From NCBI RefSeq assembly GCF_963575615.1, contig NZ_CAUYTL010000007.1, positions 1 through 64,000 of the forward strand: a DNA stretch of 64,000 bases. The letters run 5' to 3'. Under the pieces are notes generated by a model, which worked only from the letters and a program-made list of their open reading frames with translations, was not told the origin of the DNA and did no database searches. This stretch comes from Listeria_A hofi. Its GTDB lineage: Bacteria > Bacillota > Bacilli > Lactobacillales > Listeriaceae. Both the position numbers and the translations under genes were made by a program. Of this stretch, positions 35,017 to 43,554 are shown in pieces (positions within the stretch are counted from its first letter, which is position 1; each line of letters starts with the position of its first letter).

Positions 35017-35807
35017 TACGCTTACAAGGAATTACAAAGCAATTCGGCGAACAAAAGGTGCTAAAAGGCATCGATTTAACAATTAATAAAGGCGAGGTTA
35101 TCACGATTCTAGGACCGAGTGGCTCTGGGAAAACAACGCTTTTACGCTGCCTCAATTACTTAGAAAAACCAAACGGTGGGCTAATCGAGATTGGTAATGT
35201 GACGGTAGCCACTGAAAAAGCGACGAAAAAGGATATTTTAGCATTGCGTAAAAAAACGGCGATGGTATTTCAACATTACAACTTATTCGCGCATAAAACC
35301 GTGATTCAAAATGTGATGGAAGGTCTGATTATAGCTCAAAAAGTAAAAAAAGCTGAAGCACGCGCACGTAGCGAAGCCATTCTTGTAAAAGTCGGACTAG
35401 GCGATAAGTTTGATTTTTATCCAAGCCAGCTTTCAGGTGGACAACAACAGCGTGTTGGTATTGCTAGAGCGCTCGTCCTAAACCCCGAAGTTATTCTGTT
35501 TGATGAACCAACCTCTGCACTTGACCCTGAACTTGTTGGGGAAGTTTTGTCAGTGATAAAAGCAATCGCGGAGGAGGGCATGACAATGGTTGTGGTGACG
35601 CATGAGATGCAATTTGCGAAAGAAGTTTCAGATCATGTTTTGTTTATGGCAGATGGCGTAGTCGTGGAGGAAGGAAGCCCTGCAGAATTATTTGGGGCAC
35701 CAAAACAAGAACGAACGCGTCAATTCTTAAAGCGGATATCCGGAGATGTATCCATACCGCCAATCGTTGTTCCACTAAAAGAGGCGTGGATTGCGAATCC
35801 TGTATGA
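35013..35807 (+). CDS. Amino-acid ABC transporter ATPase (TcyN-like)
   Basis: A 264-residue GlnQ/TcyN-type ATPase: Walker A GPSGSGKTT, Q-loop VFQHYNLF, signature LSGGQQQR, Walker B VILFDEPTSALD, H-loop VVTHEM. It drives the importer formed by the three preceding genes. It is the last gene of the riboswitch operon; no clear terminator follows before the marR operator at 35808. Confidence 0.92.
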   Translation: MIRLQGITKQFGEQKVLKGIDLTINKGEVITILGPSGSGKTTLLRCLNYLEKPNGGLIEIGNVTVATEKATKKDILALRKKTAMVFQHYNLFAHKTVIQNVMEGLIIAQKVKKAEARARSEAILVKVGLGDKFDFYPSQLSGGQQQRVGIARALVLNPEVILFDEPTSALDPELVGEVLSVIKAIAEEGMTMVVVTHEMQFAKEVSDHVLFMADGVVVEEGSPAELFGAPKQERTRQFLKRISGDVSIPPIVVPLKEAWIANPV

Positions 35808-35839
35808 TTGTTGAAAAAGAAACAAAAACAGGCTATAAT
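35808..35839 (+). promoter_or_regulatory. marR promoter with 18-bp operator
   Basis: The operator ttgttgaaaaagaaacaa (35808-35825) overlaps a -35 TTGAAA (35811-35816); a 17-nt spacer leads to -10 TATAAT (35834-35839). The same 18-bp motif occurs twice in front of the MFS gene. This implies autoregulation by the MarR protein. Confidence 0.82.
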
Positions 35840-35874
35840 GTCCTTAACGCATGAATCATATGGGAGGACAGGCG

Positions 35875-36336
35875 ATGAATAAGGAAGAAGCAATTATGTC
35901 TGGCGTTAGGGACGTATTAAACAAAATCGCTGCGCTGAACAAGCCAAAGATGGAAACGAGTCTCGCAGGTTACAAATCATCCGAAGTCCACTGCGTCGAA
36001 TACATCGGCAAAAATAACGATCCAAACGTCACCAAGCTTGCCGCATCTTTTTACATGACTCGAGGTGCCATCAGTAAGTTAACAAAAAAACTCATAGAAA
36101 AAAACCTCATTGAAAGCTACCAGAAAGCCGATAACAAAAAAGAAATCTATTTCCGCCTGACATCAAAAGGAAAAGAAGTTTTCGATATTCATGAAACGCT
36201 ACATCAAGAATTTCAAGCGCGCGATAAAGCCATTTTCGATCAAGTCACGGAGGAACAATTTGATGGCGTACTATGCTTTCTCGAAAAATATAGTCAACAT
36301 CTAGATAACGAAATAACGAAACAAAATCAATACTAA
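35875..36336 (+). CDS. MarR-family transcriptional regulator
   Basis: A 153-residue winged-helix protein with HTH region VTKLAASFYMTRGAISKLTKKLIEK and wing ADNKKEIYFRLT. ATG 35875 follows gggaggac; the earlier in-frame ATG 35851 lies almost at the transcription start and is unlikely. Three copies of TTGTTGAMRRRGAAACAA-type palindromes at its own promoter and at the MFS promoter make it the likely repressor of both. The ligand is unknown. Confidence 0.9.
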   Translation: MNKEEAIMSGVRDVLNKIAALNKPKMETSLAGYKSSEVHCVEYIGKNNDPNVTKLAASFYMTRGAISKLTKKLIEKNLIESYQKADNKKEIYFRLTSKGKEVFDIHETLHQEFQARDKAIFDQVTEEQFDGVLCFLEKYSQHLDNEITKQNQY

Positions 36337-36389
36337 AACAGTTCCACTCTATTTTTGAGATAAGGGCTGTTTTTATTTTTTTAAACGAT

Positions 36390-36435
36390 TTGTTGACAAG
36401 GAAACAAAAATAAGTTATTGTTGACGGAGAAACAA
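36390..36435 (+). promoter_or_regulatory. MFS promoter covered by two MarR operators
   Basis: Operator 1 ttgttgacaaggaaacaa (36390-36407) covers -35 TTGACA (36393-36398). Operator 2 ttgttgacggagaaacaa (36418-36435) overlaps -10 TATTGT (36416-36421). The promoter spacer is 17 nt and the operators are offset by 28 bp. Binding at both would block RNA polymerase completely. Confidence 0.85.
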
Positions 36436-36462
36436 TATTACGACATTTAAGGAGCAAAAACA

Positions 36463-37677
36463 ATGACACAAACTAAACAATCAATCCCAACTAAACATGC
36501 GCTCGTATTCGGGCTTATCTCTGTATTTCTAATCGGAATAGGTTTCAGCATTATCACGCCTGTTATCCCCTTTTTAGTCCAACCTTATATAGCTAATCTG
36601 GGAGATCAAGCATTGATCGTGACGTTACTCATGTCCGTTTACGCTGTATGCATGTTCTTTTCAGCCCCTGTACTCGGAGCTTTGAGTGACCGATATGGTC
36701 GGCGTCCAATTCTATTAGTAAGCTTGTTTGGAGCTGCGATTGGATTTTTCGTATTCGGTATTGGCGGGGCATTATGGGTACTATTCGCTGGACGTATTAT
36801 TGAAGGCATCACAGGAGGTAGCATTAGCACCATTTTCGCCTACTTTGCCGACATCACGCCCGCTGAACAACGCACCAAATATTTCGGCTGGGTAAGTGCG
36901 GTGGCAGGAGCAGGTTCTATCATGGGACCAACAATCGGCGGACTACTTGCGACCAGTTTCGGATACAGCGCCCCACTTTATTTTGGAGCAGCAATCGCGC
37001 TAATCAATATGATTTATGGTTACTTCTTCATGCCAGAAAGCCTCGATGCCAAAAATAGACTGCAAGAAATCACCGCCACGCGCCTCAATCCATTTCTACA
37101 ACTTTTCAATATCTTATCCATCAAAAATTTAAACCGATTACTTATCGCGGCATTTCTACTATGGATTCCAAGCGGCTCCATGCAAGCCATCATGTCTCAA
37201 TTCACGATTGACACGTTCAGTTGGAAACCCGCGCTCATCGGTCTCGTATTTTCCATCATGGGTTTCCAAGATATTATTTCACAAGCCTTCATCATGCCAC
37301 AACTCCTGAAAAAACTCAGTGACAAGCAAATCGCACTTCTCGGAATGACAGCAGAACTCATCGGTTACGCCTTCATAGCAACATCAACCATCGCAGCATC
37401 AGCACCCTTTTTCATCATTGGTATTTTCATCTTCGGTTTTGGCGATTCAATCTTCGGACCATCGTTCAATGGAATGCTTTCCAAATCTGCTGATGCCAGT
37501 GAACAAGGTAGAATTCAAGGTGGTAGCCAATCTATCCAGTCGTTAGCAAGAATTATCGGCCCCATTCTAGGCGGTGCCATCTACGTTTCACTTGGACATG
37601 TCGCACCAGCAGTAATGGGCGTCTTTCTGATTGCCACGGCTATTCTCGTCCTACGTAACATGAAACAAAACAGCTAA
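36463..37677 (+). CDS. MFS multidrug exporter (TetA-like, 12 segments)
   Basis: A 404-residue major facilitator with about 12 membrane segments. Motif A is GALSDRYGRRP and antiporter motif C is AGSIMGPTIGG. The class exports drugs by proton antiport. It lies 126 bp after marR and has its own promoter with two MarR operators. Codon use is A/C-rich at third positions, unlike the G/T-rich genes at 29-34 kb. Confidence 0.9.
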   Translation: MTQTKQSIPTKHALVFGLISVFLIGIGFSIITPVIPFLVQPYIANLGDQALIVTLLMSVYAVCMFFSAPVLGALSDRYGRRPILLVSLFGAAIGFFVFGIGGALWVLFAGRIIEGITGGSISTIFAYFADITPAEQRTKYFGWVSAVAGAGSIMGPTIGGLLATSFGYSAPLYFGAAIALINMIYGYFFMPESLDAKNRLQEITATRLNPFLQLFNILSIKNLNRLLIAAFLLWIPSGSMQAIMSQFTIDTFSWKPALIGLVFSIMGFQDIISQAFIMPQLLKKLSDKQIALLGMTAELIGYAFIATSTIAASAPFFIIGIFIFGFGDSIFGPSFNGMLSKSADASEQGRIQGGSQSIQSLARIIGPILGGAIYVSLGHVAPAVMGVFLIATAILVLRNMKQNS

Positions 37678-37679
37678 TA

Positions 37680-37727
37680 AAAAATGGTGATTAGAAAGCC
37701 GAACTAGGCCATCTAATCACCATTTTT
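37680..37727. terminator. Strong bidirectional terminator
   Basis: The arms aaaaatggtgattaga (37680-37695) and tctaatcaccattttt (37712-37727) form a perfect 16-bp stem between the convergent MFS and beta-lactamase genes. Confidence 0.92.
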
Positions 37728-37735
37728 ATAATGAA

Positions 37736-38653
37736 TTATAAAGAAAAATAATCACTAAGTACTTTCGCCGCATCCGCTATCAATTGATCGTTGTATTCAT
37801 CATCTCTGCCCGTTTTTTTAGAGTAAATAACCCAAATTAGCGGTTTTGTATTTTTGTCTTTATAGATAGCCGCAATATCATTACGAGTACCATACCAACC
37901 AGCGCCGGTCTTATCTCCAACAATATAACCTTTTGGAACACCAGCACGAATTAAATTATCGCCGGTTGTATTATCGAATAACGTTTGCTTGAAAAGGTCT
38001 AGGCGCTCGTCCGCCATATTTCCTTTCGTTAATAGGAAAGAAAGCGTATTAGCCATTGCCTCTGGTGTCGTTGTATCACGCGTATCACCTGGCACAGCCT
38101 CATTTAATTCTGGTTCATAACGGACCGGTAACATTGTTTTATCGCCAATTTTGACCAATTCTTTTTTAAAGCCTTCAGGTCCGCCTAATTCACGAAGCAT
38201 TATATTAGCCGCTGTGTTATCGCTGTAATCCATAGCCGCCTGGATCAGCTCCTTCATTGTCATTCCGCTATCTACATGCTTTTCAGTAACTGGCGAGTAG
38301 TCCACTAAATCCTCTTTTGAAAAATAAAAGCGTTTATCCAGCTCATCGGCAGTCAGGTTTTTAAGTAATATTCCACCAGCAATCGCTTTAAAAGTCGAAG
38401 CATAGGCGAATCGTTCTTGCGCATTGTAACTAATGCTTTGCTTATTTTCCGTATTCATCCCATAAATACCAAGCGTTGCCCCATATTTCTTTTCCAATTT
38501 TTCGATCTCCGACTTGAACTTTGCCTCTGCTTTTACGGCCTCTGTCTCTTTATCGGTAGTAGCAGCCTTCTCCTTATCAGGCGCACTGCACGCTACCAAA
38601 ATCGCTATCGCAAAAACGGCCAACAAACCTGTTAAAAGTTTTCTTACATGCAT
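37736..38653 (-). CDS. Class A beta-lactamase lipoprotein
   Basis: A 305-residue protein with a lipobox (LVAC, Cys22), an acidic/Lys-rich linker and a complete class A serine beta-lactamase domain. It has S86-T-F-K89 (Ser70/Lys73), S144-D-N146 (SDN loop), E180-P-E-L-N184 (Glu166/Asn170) and K248-T-G250. It should hydrolyse penicillins at the outer face of the membrane. All catalytic residues are intact. No blaI or blaR1 genes are nearby, so expression is probably constitutive. The ATG follows aggagatgagaat. Confidence 0.93.
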   Translation of the reverse strand: MHVRKLLTGLLAVFAIAILVACSAPDKEKAATTDKETEAVKAEAKFKSEIEKLEKKYGATLGIYGMNTENKQSISYNAQERFAYASTFKAIAGGILLKNLTADELDKRFYFSKEDLVDYSPVTEKHVDSGMTMKELIQAAMDYSDNTAANIMLRELGGPEGFKKELVKIGDKTMLPVRYEPELNEAVPGDTRDTTTPEAMANTLSFLLTKGNMADERLDLFKQTLFDNTTGDNLIRAGVPKGYIVGDKTGAGWYGTRNDIAAIYKDKNTKPLIWVIYSKKTGRDDEYNDQLIADAAKVLSDYFSL

Positions 38654-39169
38654 ATTCTCATCTCCTATCGTAATTTTTATTACAATCTCTAGTCTATTGC
38701 AAAAAGGTAAAGAGGGGATACAGAAAACAGAAAGAAAATATTAAGGTTTCCTGATTATTTTTTGTCATTTTTGGATTTAAGTGGTATATATTTTCTAAGT
38801 TAATAACGTTTATCGATTTTTACAGTCATAGCTAGGAACCCTTAACGTAAGTCATTATTAAAAGAAGGGATGATTGTAGGATGCGTTATGAATGCTGACT
38901 AACCATTTCAGTAAAGGAAGTGGTACATAGGATGCGTAAAATCCATCAAAAGATAGCTATTCAATTGAATGGTAGATCCAATTATCTTAGGTGAATTGTA
39001 TAGTAAATGCCCTATTATACTAGGTACTACACTCCCTGAAAATATGAAAAAGAAAAAATACACTAGATATAGTTAGCAAATTCATATAATCCCTACTGAT
39101 AAATTTATTTCTTGTAGGCTGTTGTGTATAGTGTGATACAACAAATAAACATGTACTTAAAGTAAGGAA
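38654..39169. other. 516-bp gene-free AT-rich stretch
   Basis: No credible gene is visible on either strand; the longest frames are about 20 codons. A short direct repeat, taggatgcgt, occurs at about 38878 and 38930. The minus-strand promoter of the beta-lactamase gene should lie at its left end. The rest is probably degraded mobile-element DNA, given the transposase remnants that follow. Confidence 0.6.
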
Positions 39170-39300
39170 CTAATGATTATGTTGGCGAATGTCGCCACCT
39201 TGACCGAAAAAGACAAAGTCACTGGCAGAATGCCAATTTTCTTCTGTATTTAAACCGGCATGAATTTCTTTTCGTAGCTCTTCCGATAGGAGATAATCGC
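39170..39300 (-). pseudogene. Tn3-family transposase 3' fragment
   Basis: Read on the minus strand up to a stop codon at 39170-39172, the sequence encodes LLSEELRKEIHAGLNTEEN, then a WHSASDFVFFGQGGDIRQ-type ending. This resembles the conserved LRREIHEGLNVVENWNSAN segment near the C-terminus of Tn3-family TnpA, followed by an early end. Only about 40 codons remain. The fragment abuts an IS3-type remnant near 39300, so one element probably inserted into or recombined with the other. Confidence 0.65.
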
Positions 39301-39783
39301 ATAGAAACGCCACTACCTAGTTCTTGAAAAGCGAAATAGGTAGGATGCGAACTATTTTTGGAAAATTGCTTTAAAATAGCTTCGGTATCTGCGGTATTAA
39401 TGCGTAGCGCTGTCGCATATTTCACCATTTCGTTGTACTTTTTTAGAATATCTACTTGTTGCTTTAAAAACTTATTGTCTATTTTGAGTTGCTCTAGCTC
39501 TGGCAATACTTCTGGCCCTTTACCGAAGGTATACTGTTTTCCAACTGGTTGAACCAAGCGATGTTCTTCTCCGTTTCTGTACCAGCGCCACCATGTTTCT
39601 ACTTAATGTTTAATGCTCAAGGTTTCCATAATTGTTTTACCTTCTAATCTCATTTTAATCACTTCTTGTTTAACTTCTAACGGATAAGCAACCCCTGTTC
39701 TCATGCAAAAAGCACCTCCTATTAAATTCATTGTATATGAATTTAATAGGAGGTGCTTTTTGTTTTGTCCCACTATAGTGGGT
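39300..39783 (-). mobile_element. IS3-family remnant (OrfA fragment and one end)
   Basis: On the minus strand a start at 39704 encodes MRTGVAYPLEVKQEVIKMRL, an OrfA-type HTH start. It is interrupted by a stop codon near 39602, then continues as VETWWRWYRNGEEH and the leucine-zipper LEQLKIDNKFLKQQVDILKK. No OrfB catalytic domain remains. The element end carries the palindrome cccactatagtggg (about 39770-39783). The element is truncated at its 3' side by the Tn3 fragment and is inactive. Confidence 0.75.
39706..39762. repeat. Perfect 26-bp inverted repeat at the IS3 end
   Basis: The arm at 39706-39731 is exactly complementary to the one at 39737-39762, with a 5-nt loop. The arm nearest OrfA contains that gene's AGGAGG ribosome site, so transcripts entering from outside would hide the site in the hairpin. 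This is a known way for insertion sequences to limit transposase made from read-through. Confidence 0.85.
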
Positions 39784-39969
39784 CAGTTCCCGTCCATTCT
39801 TTTTTCACGATGTTTTCCCCATCCATTTTGTTAGATCAAAGATTTATTGTGTAAATTATATCAAATGTAGGAAAGTATGCAAAGGTTTCTTCTAGATAAA
39901 TGAAGGCACGATAAGCTGGTTGAAGATGAAATATATAAACTTTCTTTGCGCATCAACGAAAAGAAATAC

Positions 39970-40019
39970 TTGACGTTCCACTTGCAGATGTTTATATTTA
40001 TAGATAGACAAATATCTAT
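39970..40019 (+). promoter_or_regulatory. arsR promoter and operator
   Basis: -35 TTGACG (39970-39975), a 17-nt spacer and -10 TATATT (39993-39998) are followed by the operator atagacaaatatctat (40004-40019). The operator is part of the larger inverted repeat agata-N6-tatct-type sequence. It lies over the transcription start. The same operator type precedes the paralogous arsR gene on the minus strand near 16.2 kb. Confidence 0.82.
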
Positions 40020-40036
40020 CTATAAGGAGGTTTATT

Positions 40037-40372
40037 GTGACATATGAAGAAACTGCTCGCCTTTTTAAGGCGATGAGCGATTCTAAAAGAGTTCAAATTA
40101 TTGATATTCTTTCCTGCGGGGAATTGTGTGCATGCGATTTGCTAGAACATTTCGATTTCACGCAACCCACATTATCTCATCACATGAAAGTTTTAATGCA
40201 AGCAAGTATTGTACAAAGCAGAAAATCAGGAATCTGGCATTACTATTCCTTAAGGGAGGCATCTATACTGAAAGTACAACAAGTTTTGACTGCTTTTTTG
40301 GAAGAAAAGGAAGCGTGTATTTGTCATAATATACACAAGAAAGGGAGTCTATCAGCTAATGCTAGCCAATGA
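40037..40372 (+). CDS. arsR: Arsenic-responsive repressor ArsR
   Basis: A 111-residue winged-helix repressor with recognition helix region DFTQPTLSHHMKVL and metalloid-binding cysteines Cys31 and Cys33 in ELCACDLL. A second C-x-C (ACICH) lies near the C-terminus. Arsenite binding should release it from the operator. It is the first gene of arsR-arsB-CoADR. A 7-bp hairpin (actagcg at 40408 and cgctagt at 40431) lies between it and arsB and may lower downstream expression. Confidence 0.92.
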   Translation: MTYEETARLFKAMSDSKRVQIIDILSCGELCACDLLEHFDFTQPTLSHHMKVLMQASIVQSRKSGIWHYYSLREASILKVQQVLTAFLEEKEACICHNIHKKGSLSANASQ

Positions 40373-40451
40373 CTTTGGTTGGCGATAATCCCATATAAAT
40401 GAAATACACTAGCGAGTAGTATCTCTTTTTCGCTAGTAGTAAGGGGGAACT

Positions 40452-41747
40452 ATGCAAATCATACTCGCTATTTTCGTTTTTATCATCACACTCATATTTG
40501 TTATCTGGCAGCCTAGAAATCTATCGATTGGCTGGTCAGCGTGTGGCGGAGCTGTTATCGCATTACTGGTAGGTGTTGTCACACTCACAGATGTAGTGAC
40601 TGTAACAGGTATTGTCTGGAATGCGACGTTAGCTTTTATTGCTATTATCATCATTTCTCTTATCCTTGATGAGATTGGCTTTTTTGAATGGGCCGCGTTA
40701 CATATGGCAAGACTCGCTAAAGGGAATGGTATTTTAATGTTTGTACTTATTGCCATTTTAGGAGCTTTGGTAGCCGCATTTTTCGCGAATGACGGAGCTG
40801 CTCTAATTTTGACACCTATTGTGTTGGCCATGGTACGTGCCCTTAAGTTTGATGAAAAAAAGGTGTTTCCGTTTATTATAGCTAGCGGATTTATTGCCGA
40901 TACAACATCGCTACCGCTCGTCGTCAGTAATCTTGTGAATATCGTTTCTGCCGATTTCTTTGGGATCACGTTTTCTCAATACGCGCTTACGATGTGGATA
41001 CCGAATCTTTTTTCTTTCATGGCAAGTATCCTGGTATTGTATCTTTATTTCCGACGAGCGCTACCGAAAAGATACGCTGCATCAGAACTTGCTACACCTG
41101 CTTCCGCAATCAAAGACGTGAAAATGTTCCATATTTCTTGGGGAATATTAGCTGTTCTGGTTACAGGCTATTTTTTAAGTAGTTTCTTGAATATCCCGGT
41201 TTCCTTTATCGCCTTATTTATAGCACTAACCTTCTTGTTACTTGCTAGAAATAGTCAAGCGGTTCATACTAAAACGGTTTTAAAAGGTGCTCCTTGGAGT
41301 ATTGTATTTTTCTCCATTGGTATGTATGTGGTGGTATATGGCTTACAGAATGTTGGTATTACAAAAATTCTAGCAAGTGCTTTGGAGCATATCGGTAACT
41401 ATGGCTTATTCGCAGGCACCATTGGCATGGGATTCATCGCAGCTATCCTATCATCGATTATGAATAACATGCCTACGGTGATGATTAACGCCTTGGCTAT
41501 CGATCATACTTCCTTTACCGGAATCATGAAAGAAGCCATGATTTACGCGAACGTAATAGGCTCTGATTTAGGTCCAAAGATAACTCCTATCGGTTCTTTG
41601 GCAACCCTTTTATGGCTGCACGTTTTAGCGCAAAAAAATGTGAAGATAAGCTGGGGCATGTACTTTAAAATTGGGATTGTCATTACCCTTCCTGTCTTAT
41701 TTATCACACTCGTAGGTTTATATCTATCTCTACTCATTTGGAATTAA
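40452..41747 (+). CDS. arsB: Arsenite efflux protein ArsB
   Basis: A 431-residue ArsB-type arsenite/antimonite exporter of normal length with about 12 membrane segments, including the conserved AAFFANDGAALILTPIVLAM and SSIMNNMPTVMINALA. It expels As(III) using the proton motive force. No arsA is present, so it works as a secondary pump. No arsC arsenate reductase is in the module. It overlaps the upstream extension of the next frame, but the real start of that gene is 12 bp downstream. Confidence 0.94.
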   Translation: MQIILAIFVFIITLIFVIWQPRNLSIGWSACGGAVIALLVGVVTLTDVVTVTGIVWNATLAFIAIIIISLILDEIGFFEWAALHMARLAKGNGILMFVLIAILGALVAAFFANDGAALILTPIVLAMVRALKFDEKKVFPFIIASGFIADTTSLPLVVSNLVNIVSADFFGITFSQYALTMWIPNLFSFMASILVLYLYFRRALPKRYAASELATPASAIKDVKMFHISWGILAVLVTGYFLSSFLNIPVSFIALFIALTFLLLARNSQAVHTKTVLKGAPWSIVFFSIGMYVVVYGLQNVGITKILASALEHIGNYGLFAGTIGMGFIAAILSSIMNNMPTVMINALAIDHTSFTGIMKEAMIYANVIGSDLGPKITPIGSLATLLWLHVLAQKNVKISWGMYFKIGIVITLPVLFITLVGLYLSLLIWN

Positions 41748-41758
41748 TGGAGGCTTAT

Positions 41759-43432
41759 ATGATGAAAATTATTATTATTGGTTCCGTCGCTGCAGGAACA
41801 AGTGTGGCGGCAAAAGCAAGAAGAAACAGCGAGGAAGACGAGATTGTGGTATACGATCAGGATAGCGATATATCTTATTCTGTTTGTGGGATTCCTTATT
41901 ATATCGGGGGTGAAGTCCCAACATTAGATACCCTAACACCAAGAAATGCAGCATGGTTTCAAAAACGCTATAACGTCGCGATTCATACGGAACATCGTGT
42001 CATGAAAATTCATCCTGACCAACAAAAAATGGATATTTTAAATCTTAAGACAGGCGAAACGGTGGAAGATTTCTACGACGAATTGGTACTTGCAATGGGA
42101 GCAAAACCAGTGACACCTGTTGCCTTTGAATCATTCACAGATGCTAAGAATATTTTTCATGTTAGAAATATTCAAGACGCCAGCACGATACATCACTATA
42201 TCAAGGAGAAGCAACCGAAAACCGCACTTATTGTTGGCGCTGGGTTTATCGGTCTAGAAATGGCCGAACAGTTACAGCAATGCGGTATCGATGTGACCAT
42301 CATACAGCGTGGGAATCAAATAATGAAACATCTTGATAGGGATATGGCTTTTCGTGTACAACAAGTATTGGAGAAACAGGGTGTCAAAATTGCTTTAAAT
42401 ACAGTGATAGAGAAGATCAAGTACACAGATAAAGGAAAACGTTTGGTAACGATAGATAACCATGCACGCGAACGAGAATCGGATATGATTATTCTAGCAG
42501 CAGGTGTAACACCAAATACGAACTTATTACATGGAACCAATATAACACTTGGAAGCTCTCATGCTGTTTCCGTAGATGAAAAGATGCGAACGAATATCCC
42601 GCATATATCAGCTGTTGGTGATATTACAGAAAGTTACTCTTTAATCACCGGAAAGCCGTTGTATCGACCTTTAGGCTCGACAGCTAATAAAATGGGGCGA
42701 ATTGCTGGAGATATGTTAACTGGTGGATCATTACAACACCGGGGAATTCTTGGCACAGGGATTGTCCGAGTTTTTGATATGGTTGTCGCCTATACCGGTT
42801 TAGCCGAGCAGGAAGCACGAGATGCAGGTTTTGAAATAGAAGTGCTCTACAATATTAAGCCGGATAAAGCAGACTATCTTGGAGGGAAAGAACTCACGAT
42901 TAAAGCGATTGCTGATCGGAAAACAGGACGTGTTCTAGGTGCTCAAATAACAGGAACACATGGTGTTGACAAACGCATTGACGTGTTAGCAACAGCCATC
43001 ACTTTTAAAGCAACAGCAGCGGATCTATTTCACTTAGATTTAGCGTATGCGCCACCATTTGCAACGACAAAAGACCCTGTGCTGTATACAGGAATGGCCT
43101 TGGACAATGCGATACATGATAACCCACTAATAACACCTGAAACGCTCATTCAGAAACAAAATGAAGGCGAGAAAATGCAGATTATTGATACACGATCCAA
43201 AAAGCAATTTGAAGCATCCTCTGTTAAAAATGCCATACACATTCCTTTGGCCGAGCTCCGAGAACGGGCAACGTTACTTGACCCTACAGTACTTACAGTA
43301 ACCTACTGTAATAAAGGCGTAACAGGCAATGCAGCCCAGAATATTCTAAAAAACAAGGGATTTCAAACAGTCTATAATCTGTCTGGAGGCAACAAAAACT
43401 ATCAACTATATTTAGAGTTGATTGGTGACTAA
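41759..43432 (+). CDS. CoA-disulfide reductase with C-terminal rhodanese domain
   Basis: A 557-residue flavoprotein. The N-terminal FAD motif GSVAAGTSVAAKAR, the single redox Cys43 in SVCGIPYYIGG, a second GxGxxG (VGAGFIGLEMAE) and ATAITFKATAADL mark a pyridine nucleotide disulfide reductase of CoADR type. Residues about 460-557 form a rhodanese domain with Cys517 in YCNKGVTG. Such fusions reduce CoA disulfide, CoA persulfide or polysulfide. Its place after arsB suggests that it repairs thiols damaged under arsenic stress. ATG 41759 follows GGAGG. Confidence 0.88.
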   Translation: MMKIIIIGSVAAGTSVAAKARRNSEEDEIVVYDQDSDISYSVCGIPYYIGGEVPTLDTLTPRNAAWFQKRYNVAIHTEHRVMKIHPDQQKMDILNLKTGETVEDFYDELVLAMGAKPVTPVAFESFTDAKNIFHVRNIQDASTIHHYIKEKQPKTALIVGAGFIGLEMAEQLQQCGIDVTIIQRGNQIMKHLDRDMAFRVQQVLEKQGVKIALNTVIEKIKYTDKGKRLVTIDNHARERESDMIILAAGVTPNTNLLHGTNITLGSSHAVSVDEKMRTNIPHISAVGDITESYSLITGKPLYRPLGSTANKMGRIAGDMLTGGSLQHRGILGTGIVRVFDMVVAYTGLAEQEARDAGFEIEVLYNIKPDKADYLGGKELTIKAIADRKTGRVLGAQITGTHGVDKRIDVLATAITFKATAADLFHLDLAYAPPFATTKDPVLYTGMALDNAIHDNPLITPETLIQKQNEGEKMQIIDTRSKKQFEASSVKNAIHIPLAELRERATLLDPTVLTVTYCNKGVTGNAAQNILKNKGFQTVYNLSGGNKNYQLYLELIGD

Positions 43433-43448
43433 ATGATAATAAAAAGAA

Positions 43449-43480
43449 GGCCACTCTCTGTTAACGAGATTGTGGCCAAT
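43449..43480 (+). terminator. Terminator after the ars module
   Basis: The arms ggccactctc and gagattgtggcc pair with a small bulge, about 15 bp after the CoADR stop codon. No long T-run follows. Confidence 0.55.
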
Positions 43481-43554
43481 GCTGTGATGATAGAATAAAC
43501 TCGATTTACAAGAGATTTCAATCAATATAGTCAGAATATTTCGCGATTTATTAT

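Noticed and set aside
39219..39557. A 112-codon minus-strand gene
   Set aside because: The front is IS3 OrfA in frame, but the end runs out of frame through the Tn3 transposase fragment; it is a chimera of two remnants.
40408..40437. arsR terminator
   Set aside because: The hairpin has only 7 bp and its T-run is in the loop, so it is at most a weak attenuator.
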